Source: Azophilus sp965221465 (GTDB taxonomy: Bacteria > Pseudomonadota > Gammaproteobacteria > Pseudomonadales > Azotimanducaceae). From it: 64,000 nucleotides of DNA. The first letter of the stretch is position 1, and every line of letters starts with the position of its first letter. Shown piece by piece: positions 59,705 through 64,000 of the stretch. A model generated the notes under the pieces. It did no database searches. It was not told the DNA's origin and saw only the letters and a list, made by a program, of their open reading frames with translations. The stretch lies in contig OZ244892.1 of the NCBI GenBank assembly GCA_965221465.1, positions 1,488,001 through 1,552,000 on the forward strand, in the 5' to 3' direction. The translations under genes were made by a program, and so were the position numbers.

Positions 59705-61168
59705 TCAACCGGAGTTGGTGTCTCCGACAGCGAGGGCTCGATCCCTCATTGCCCGGATGGTGACTGATGCACCCGGTTTGACCCGGTTTTCGTGGACAGC
59801 CGTTATCAACCGACCGTATTGCGCAAGCCCCCTGGCATGGGTTTCGCCGTAGCCCTTTACCAGCCGGCGGCATTCGGCGACTTCGACCGCCAGATCGTAA
59901 TCGCCGGGTGCGATGTCGATGAGCAGCGCAAGCCATTGTTCGAGGGCATCGATCTCTGTACGAAATCGCAACGTCCCGCGACGGAATCGGCGCAGGCCGG
60001 CGATCGTGTAGAGGAGCAGGAACCCCGACAGGGAACTCGTTCCGATCCGACGGCCTTTTCGACAGAAGAGACCGATGAATCGCCTTGCGAGTGGCGTCGC
60101 CATGCACCAGGCGCCGATGCGCGCCGGCATCAGATCGCAGATTTCCTCGACCCGCGGATGCATGAACTCTTCGAACGCAACGACCTGTCCGACATCGGCC
60201 TGCACCTCCGAGCGAACCCGCTCGAAGCGGCTCGATCGCGTCTTCAGGTCTGCCACCCGGATGGCGTCTTCGTAGGTCATCCCCAGCGCCAGGTAGCGGG
60301 CGGTGGCAATGGTCAGCCGGTAGCCGTTTTCTCGTGCATCGAGAGCGAGAACCGGCTCGAGCCTGGCCAGGTAATCGCTGGCGTAACGCAGGTCCTGGTA
60401 GTCGACCAGCCGGCGCAATGCGGCGGTCAGCACCTCCTGCGTTTCTTCGGGAAAAGCCTCCCGCACCCGATCGAGAAGCACCCGCACTTCCTTGTGGACG
60501 TCGGCGAAATCCGGCGGGGCCGCGCCTGGTTCGTCGCGCCCGGCCGGCCCCTCGACCCGGTCGTAACCGGCGTCGAATCCCCTCAGATTGGCTTCGACGG
60601 CAACGCCCATGCCGCGGATCGCCTTCTCGCAGATATCCCTGCCCAAGGGCAGCACGCCGGCGCCCGCTATGGCGCCGAGCAGCACGGAACTGATGACGCT
60701 GCCGGTTTCCTCTGCCAGCGCCGCCATGTCGAAACCGACGAATTGCCTGGCATTCTCCATGACGATGGCGGCCAGCCGCTCGGCGTCGACCCGTCCGTCC
60801 CCTGGCGCGCTTTTCTCGCCGATGGCGTAGTCCCGGTGGGTGGAAACGATCAGGGCCGTCCTCTCGGGTGTAATCAGGCCCCGTTGCAATGCCCTCCCCG
60901 CCTCGGCCAGTTCACCGGCCACCACCACATCGACATCGCCCGGCACGGGCATCAGGGCAAGAATGGGCGCCGGTTCGGTTTTTCTGGCGCCCGGGACGAT
61001 CTCCAGATAATAGACGGTGGCGCCGGTGCGCTGGGCAACACCCGGCACCGCAGTGGACTGCACCAGGCATCCTGACCGCTCGGCCGCCTCGATCAGCCAG
61101 TTGACCAGCACGCCGCCACCCTGGCCACCCATGGCAAGGATGGCAACCTTCAGGGGTTTCGCTGTCAC
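59705..61168 (-). CDS. Indolepyruvate ferredoxin oxidoreductase beta-subunit family protein with C-terminal extension
   Basis: A 487-residue protein. Residues ~1-210 are the gamma-type domain of 2-oxoacid:ferredoxin oxidoreductases ('VAILAMGGQGGGVLVNWLIE', 'QSTAVPGVAQRTGATVYYLE'), as in IorB. The rest (~240-470) is a long helical extension with 'RLVDYQDLRYASDYLARLEP', characteristic of the DUF6537 segment found in aerobic large-subunit enzymes. The GTG at 61166-61168 puts the glycine motif near the N-terminus; a TTG at 61228 overlapping the alpha gene is an alternative. It follows the alpha subunit by 40 bp and forms one enzyme with it. Confidence 0.85.
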   Translation of the reverse strand: MTAKPLKVAILAMGGQGGGVLVNWLIEAAERSGCLVQSTAVPGVAQRTGATVYYLEIVPGARKTEPAPILALMPVPGDVDVVVAGELAEAGRALQRGLITPERTALIVSTHRDYAIGEKSAPGDGRVDAERLAAIVMENARQFVGFDMAALAEETGSVISSVLLGAIAGAGVLPLGRDICEKAIRGMGVAVEANLRGFDAGYDRVEGPAGRDEPGAAPPDFADVHKEVRVLLDRVREAFPEETQEVLTAALRRLVDYQDLRYASDYLARLEPVLALDARENGYRLTIATARYLALGMTYEDAIRVADLKTRSSRFERVRSEVQADVGQVVAFEEFMHPRVEEICDLMPARIGAWCMATPLARRFIGLFCRKGRRIGTSSLSGFLLLYTIAGLRRFRRGTLRFRTEIDALEQWLALLIDIAPGDYDLAVEVAECRRLVKGYGETHARGLAQYGRLITAVHENRVKPGASVTIRAMRDRALAVGDTNSG

Positions 61169-61208
61169 TGAAGCGAACTCGTCCGTTGGCAGGAGCGCCA
61201 GACCCGGT

Positions 61209-63344
61209 TCAGAACGCCCAGCGCGCAAGACGCCTGTCGGTCCGATTCTGCAGGCGCCCGATGACGAACGACCGCGTTGCCGCCAGGACGCGGTCGACGA
61301 CGCCGGGATTGTAGACGATCGTCGCCTTGAAGAACGACGGGCACAGTACGGCAGCGTGTGCCACTTCTCCGCATACGCCGCAGCCGACGCAACTGTTGGC
61401 CACGGTGGCCACCGGGTCTTCGCGCAACGGGTCGGGATTGTCCTTGACGGTCAACGACGGACAGCCGGACAGCCGAATGCAGGAACGGTCGCCGGTGCAC
61501 GTATCCTCGTCGATGCCGAAACGCTCGCGCACGTAGCGTTTTTTCAGCCGGAGGCGTTCCCGCACCAGCGGACGGATGCGCCGCTGCCGATTGAGCTGGC
61601 ACTCCCCTTCCGCAACGATCAGCTTGGGGCCCCTCTCCCGGGTGGTCATGGCTTCCCGCAATGCGTGCAGCGACTCCTGGATGCGGTAGGTGTGTACTTT
61701 CCGGATCCAGCGCACGCCCGCGCCTTTCAATGCATCGACGATGGAAACGCGGTAGCGGCGGTTCTCCGCATCCGCCCTCGATGACGGAATCCACTGACCC
61801 CCGGTAGCCGCCGAGTAGCCGTTGTCGACGATGACGATCACGCCATCGTGTTCGTTTTCCACGGCATTGCCGATGCCGCTTGCAAGACCGTTGTGCCAGA
61901 AGCCGCCGTCTCCCATGATGGAGAGCGCGCGCTTTTCGTGTCGCCCCATGAGCGCCGAGGCGCTCGATGGCCCCAGCCCGTACCCGGCGATGGTATTGCC
62001 GATGTTGAACGGTGCGGCTGTGGCAAAGGAATGACAGCCGATGTCCATGCTGACCTGCAGGTCGCCGAATTCCTTTTCGATGAGCTTGATTGCCGAAAAC
62101 AGGGGCCGCTCCGGACAGCCGATACACAAACCCGATGGCCGCAGAGGCACCAGGCTCGCCAGTTCCTCCATGTCGACGCCGTTGGTTGCCGTTGGCGGAG
62201 GCTCCGTCACGGCAGCCGGCGCCCAGCGGCCGAGGAATCGACGCAAGCCGGTCTCCATCAACTCGCAGGTGTACTCACCGGCCATGGACAGGCAATCCTT
62301 GCCGTGCACCCGGGTCGCCACGTCGTTGCGCTTCAGGATGCTGTTGATGTTCTGCTCGATGTAGTCGGGCTGGCCCTCCTCCACGAGCAAAACGGCTTTC
62401 TTGCCACTGCAGAAGTCGAGAATTTCGCTGTCGATCAGCGGATAGACCACGTTCATGACGTACATCGGCACGCTGGAGTTGCCGAACGCATCGGCACAGC
62501 CCAGGTGCTCCATGGCCCGGTTCAGGGTGTTGTAGAGGCCACCGGGCACGATGATGCCGACATCCTCGTGTTCGCCCTCGCGCATCTCGTTCAGCGCCCG
62601 GTCGCGGATGAAATCCACGGCCGCGGGCCAGCGCCGTTCGACTTTCTCCTCTTCGTGCCGATAGTTGAACGGCGGCAGGACGATACGCTGCACGTCGCGG
62701 GTGGGGGCAGCGAGCGCATCGGCTGCGGAGAATTCCGGGCGTCTGTTGTTCTTCGTCTTCAGTACCCCGGTGACGTGACAGGCACGCACCCGAAGTTGCA
62801 GCATCACCGGAGTATTCGATGCTTCGGAAAGCTCGAACCCGTCCTCGACGGCGGCGGCGATGCAGTCGAGTTCGGGCCTGGGATCGAGGAGCCACACCTG
62901 AGACTTCATGGCGAAGGAATGGGAGCGCTCCTGCATGATGGAAGCACCTTCGCCATAGTCTTCACCGACGACGATCAGCGCACCGCCCTTGACGCCGGCG
63001 GAGGCGATATTGGCCAGGGCGTCGGACGCCACGTTGGTGCCCACGGTGGATTTCCAGGCTACCGCACCGCGCATGGGGTAGTTGATGGATGCCGCCAGCA
63101 TGGCCGCGGCGGCGGCCTCGCTGGCGGACTGCTCGAAGTGAACGCCCAAGTCCTCGAGGATTTCCCGGGCATCGTTGAACACGTCGATCAGGTGACTGAT
63201 GGGCGAGCCCTGATAGCCGCCGATATAGGATACGCCCGACTGCAGCAGCGCCTTGGTGACGGCGAGAATGCCCTCCCCATGCAGTTCGCCGCCGTCGCCG
63301 AGGCGCAGTTTTTCGACTTCTCCGGCAAAGGATCGCTCGGCCAT
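61209..63344 (-). CDS. Indolepyruvate ferredoxin oxidoreductase alpha-subunit family protein
   Basis: A 711-residue ThDP-dependent 2-oxoacid oxidoreductase subunit that would decarboxylate an aryl pyruvate to an acyl-CoA. N-terminal PP-like domain: 'GVSYIGGYQGSPISHLIDV'. Central domain II: 'NVVYPLIDSEILDF'. ThDP motif: 'LSIMGDGGFWHNGLASGIGN' with 'VIVIVDNGYSAATGG'. The C-terminus holds a ferredoxin-like module with 'CTGDRSCIRLSGCPSL' and 'CVGCGVCGEVAHAAVLCPSF'. The likely substrates are indolepyruvate and phenylpyruvate from amino-acid breakdown. The beta subunit is directly downstream. Confidence 0.88.
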   Translation of the reverse strand: MAERSFAGEVEKLRLGDGGELHGEGILAVTKALLQSGVSYIGGYQGSPISHLIDVFNDAREILEDLGVHFEQSASEAAAAAMLAASINYPMRGAVAWKSTVGTNVASDALANIASAGVKGGALIVVGEDYGEGASIMQERSHSFAMKSQVWLLDPRPELDCIAAAVEDGFELSEASNTPVMLQLRVRACHVTGVLKTKNNRRPEFSAADALAAPTRDVQRIVLPPFNYRHEEEKVERRWPAAVDFIRDRALNEMREGEHEDVGIIVPGGLYNTLNRAMEHLGCADAFGNSSVPMYVMNVVYPLIDSEILDFCSGKKAVLLVEEGQPDYIEQNINSILKRNDVATRVHGKDCLSMAGEYTCELMETGLRRFLGRWAPAAVTEPPPTATNGVDMEELASLVPLRPSGLCIGCPERPLFSAIKLIEKEFGDLQVSMDIGCHSFATAAPFNIGNTIAGYGLGPSSASALMGRHEKRALSIMGDGGFWHNGLASGIGNAVENEHDGVIVIVDNGYSAATGGQWIPSSRADAENRRYRVSIVDALKGAGVRWIRKVHTYRIQESLHALREAMTTRERGPKLIVAEGECQLNRQRRIRPLVRERLRLKKRYVRERFGIDEDTCTGDRSCIRLSGCPSLTVKDNPDPLREDPVATVANSCVGCGVCGEVAHAAVLCPSFFKATIVYNPGVVDRVLAATRSFVIGRLQNRTDRRLARWAF

Positions 63345-63544
63345 TTGCAGTGTCTCGCGGTCGTTGTCGTGGCGAGGCGCCCACGAAACACAAGGCAGAT
63401 GCTTCGCGAGCCGCGCCTATTATGAACGATTGCGCGAAGCAAGTTGCCATGACCGGGGCCTGGCAGTTTCAACGCAATCGGCGACCGCCGTTCTGATATG
63501 CTCCAACTCGTTTCGAGCAATCGGCGACAGTATCGGCGGTGCGC

Positions 63545-63814
63545 ATGAGCGCGATGGTCAAGGAAGTCTACGATGCATTCAAAAGCGCCGGCGTATCGGA
63601 CGAACAGGCGGCCGCGGCGGCGTTGGCGATTCCGCCAAGCGGTGAACTGGCAACCAAGAGCGATATCCGGGAACTCCGGGCGGAAATGAGGGAGCTTCGT
63701 GCAGACACCCGCAGCGACATGAAAGATCTCGAACTGCGCATGACCGTGCGGTTCTTCGCTGCGGTGGGCATGGCCGTTGCCGGGATCAAGGCCCTCGATT
63801 TCCTGATCGGCTGA
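63545..63814 (+). CDS. Small coiled-coil protein with C-terminal membrane anchor
   Basis: An 89-residue protein: a helical head 'VKEVYDAFKSAGVSDEQAAA', a charged heptad segment 'DIRELRAEMRELRADTRSDM' and a final hydrophobic helix 'RFFAAVGMAVAGIKALDFL'. The pattern is that of DUF1640/CCDC90-like small proteins, whose function is unknown. ATGs at 63545 and 63554 and a GTG at 63539 are all in frame; none has a strong ribosome site. Confidence 0.65.
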   Translation: MSAMVKEVYDAFKSAGVSDEQAAAAALAIPPSGELATKSDIRELRAEMRELRADTRSDMKDLELRMTVRFFAAVGMAVAGIKALDFLIG

Positions 63815-63912
63815 AGGCTCTGAGGCCACTTGCCCAGGCGGACACACGAATCGCAAAGCTGAGGTCGAAGCCGAGCAATCTGATACCGTAAGACATGACG
63901 GTGCCGCGACTG

Positions 63913-64000
63913 TCAACCTGCTTCCGGATTCTGCCGATCGCGCCAGACGAACAGGACAAAGAACGCCATCACCAGCGAGCCGACACCCAGGATGACGGCC
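63913..64000 (-). CDS. C-terminal end of a membrane protein running off the right edge
   Basis: The minus strand reads 'AVILGVGSLVMAFFVLFVWR' then 'DRQNPEAG' and TGA. This is one transmembrane helix with a short polar tail, the common end of transporter or channel proteins. Only ~28 residues are present, so the family cannot be told. Its frame is open to the window edge. Confidence 0.5.
   Translation of the reverse strand, partial: AVILGVGSLVMAFFVLFVWRDRQNPEAG

Noticed and set aside
1..64000. CRISPR array, tRNA, rRNA, integrase or transposase genes
   Set aside because: No regularly spaced direct repeats, cloverleaf-like segments or recombinase motifs were seen in either strand.

Overview
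The window reads as chromosomal DNA of an aerobic, GC-rich proteobacterium, most likely a gammaproteobacterium. The grounds are a 13-gene NADH dehydrogenase (complex I) operon with a fused NuoCD and an N7-type NuoG, an HspQ homologue, dense leaderless-style gene packing, and many lipid and CoA-ester catabolic genes. I saw no rRNA, tRNA, CRISPR array, integrase or transposase. Codon use looks uniform by eye; nothing was computed.

Layout. (1) 1-2.4 kb: a sulfatase followed by a GH3 glycosidase running off the left edge, with a divergent TetR regulator. (2) 3.2-7.3 kb: a stand-alone salicylate synthase, a STAS protein, a DUF1295 membrane protein and a Uma2-type nuclease fold protein, plus a short decayed copy of a kinase-gene tail. 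(3) 7.7-25.0 kb, minus strand: nuoA-B-CD-E-F-G-H-I-J-K-L-M-N with mostly 1-8 bp junctions, followed without a break by an acyl-CoA dehydrogenase and an APH-type kinase with a DUF6285 tail. (4) 25.2-31.0 kb: DUF1801, OsmC, a histone-deacetylase-like amidohydrolase, an HpaB-like flavin hydroxylase with its MarR/HpaR-type regulator, a histidine phosphatase and a VOC protein. (5) 31.4-43.5 kb: an acidic lipoprotein, a three-gene set (VOC, phytanoyl-CoA dioxygenase-like, 2-hydroxyacid dehydrogenase), a CaiB-type CoA-transferase, a CYP153-like P450, a single-chain biotin-dependent acyl-CoA carboxylase, DUF1761 and an omega-aminotransferase. (6) 43.9-58.3 kb: MscS, a sulfotransferase-like gene cut by an in-frame TAG, a four-cysteine small protein with a second CYP153-like P450, glutamine cyclotransferase, a second APH-type kinase, two more CoA-transferases, an oxalyl-CoA decarboxylase/2-hydroxyacyl-CoA lyase, HspQ, an RCK-domain membrane protein, a second DUF1295 protein and MAPEG. 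(7) 58.6-64 kb: an exported protein, a retropepsin-like protein, both subunits of an indolepyruvate-ferredoxin-oxidoreductase-type enzyme, a small coiled-coil membrane protein and the tail of another membrane protein.

Together the genes suggest a heterotroph that oxidises aliphatic and branched or hydroxylated acyl compounds: P450 terminal hydroxylation, CoA transfer, acyl-CoA dehydrogenation, possible alpha-oxidation chemistry, and carboxylation. Electrons would feed the respiratory chain. The operon linkage of an acyl-CoA dehydrogenase/kinase pair to complex I is the most distinctive metabolic feature.

The most striking non-coding feature is a family of about ten interspersed palindromic elements (55-190 bp), almost all between 30 and 59 kb, in gaps between genes and often ending just upstream of a start codon. 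The best copy (34639-34818) has 24-bp perfect terminal inverted repeats. A second, unrelated 59-bp repeat occurs twice. No mobility gene for either family is in the window.
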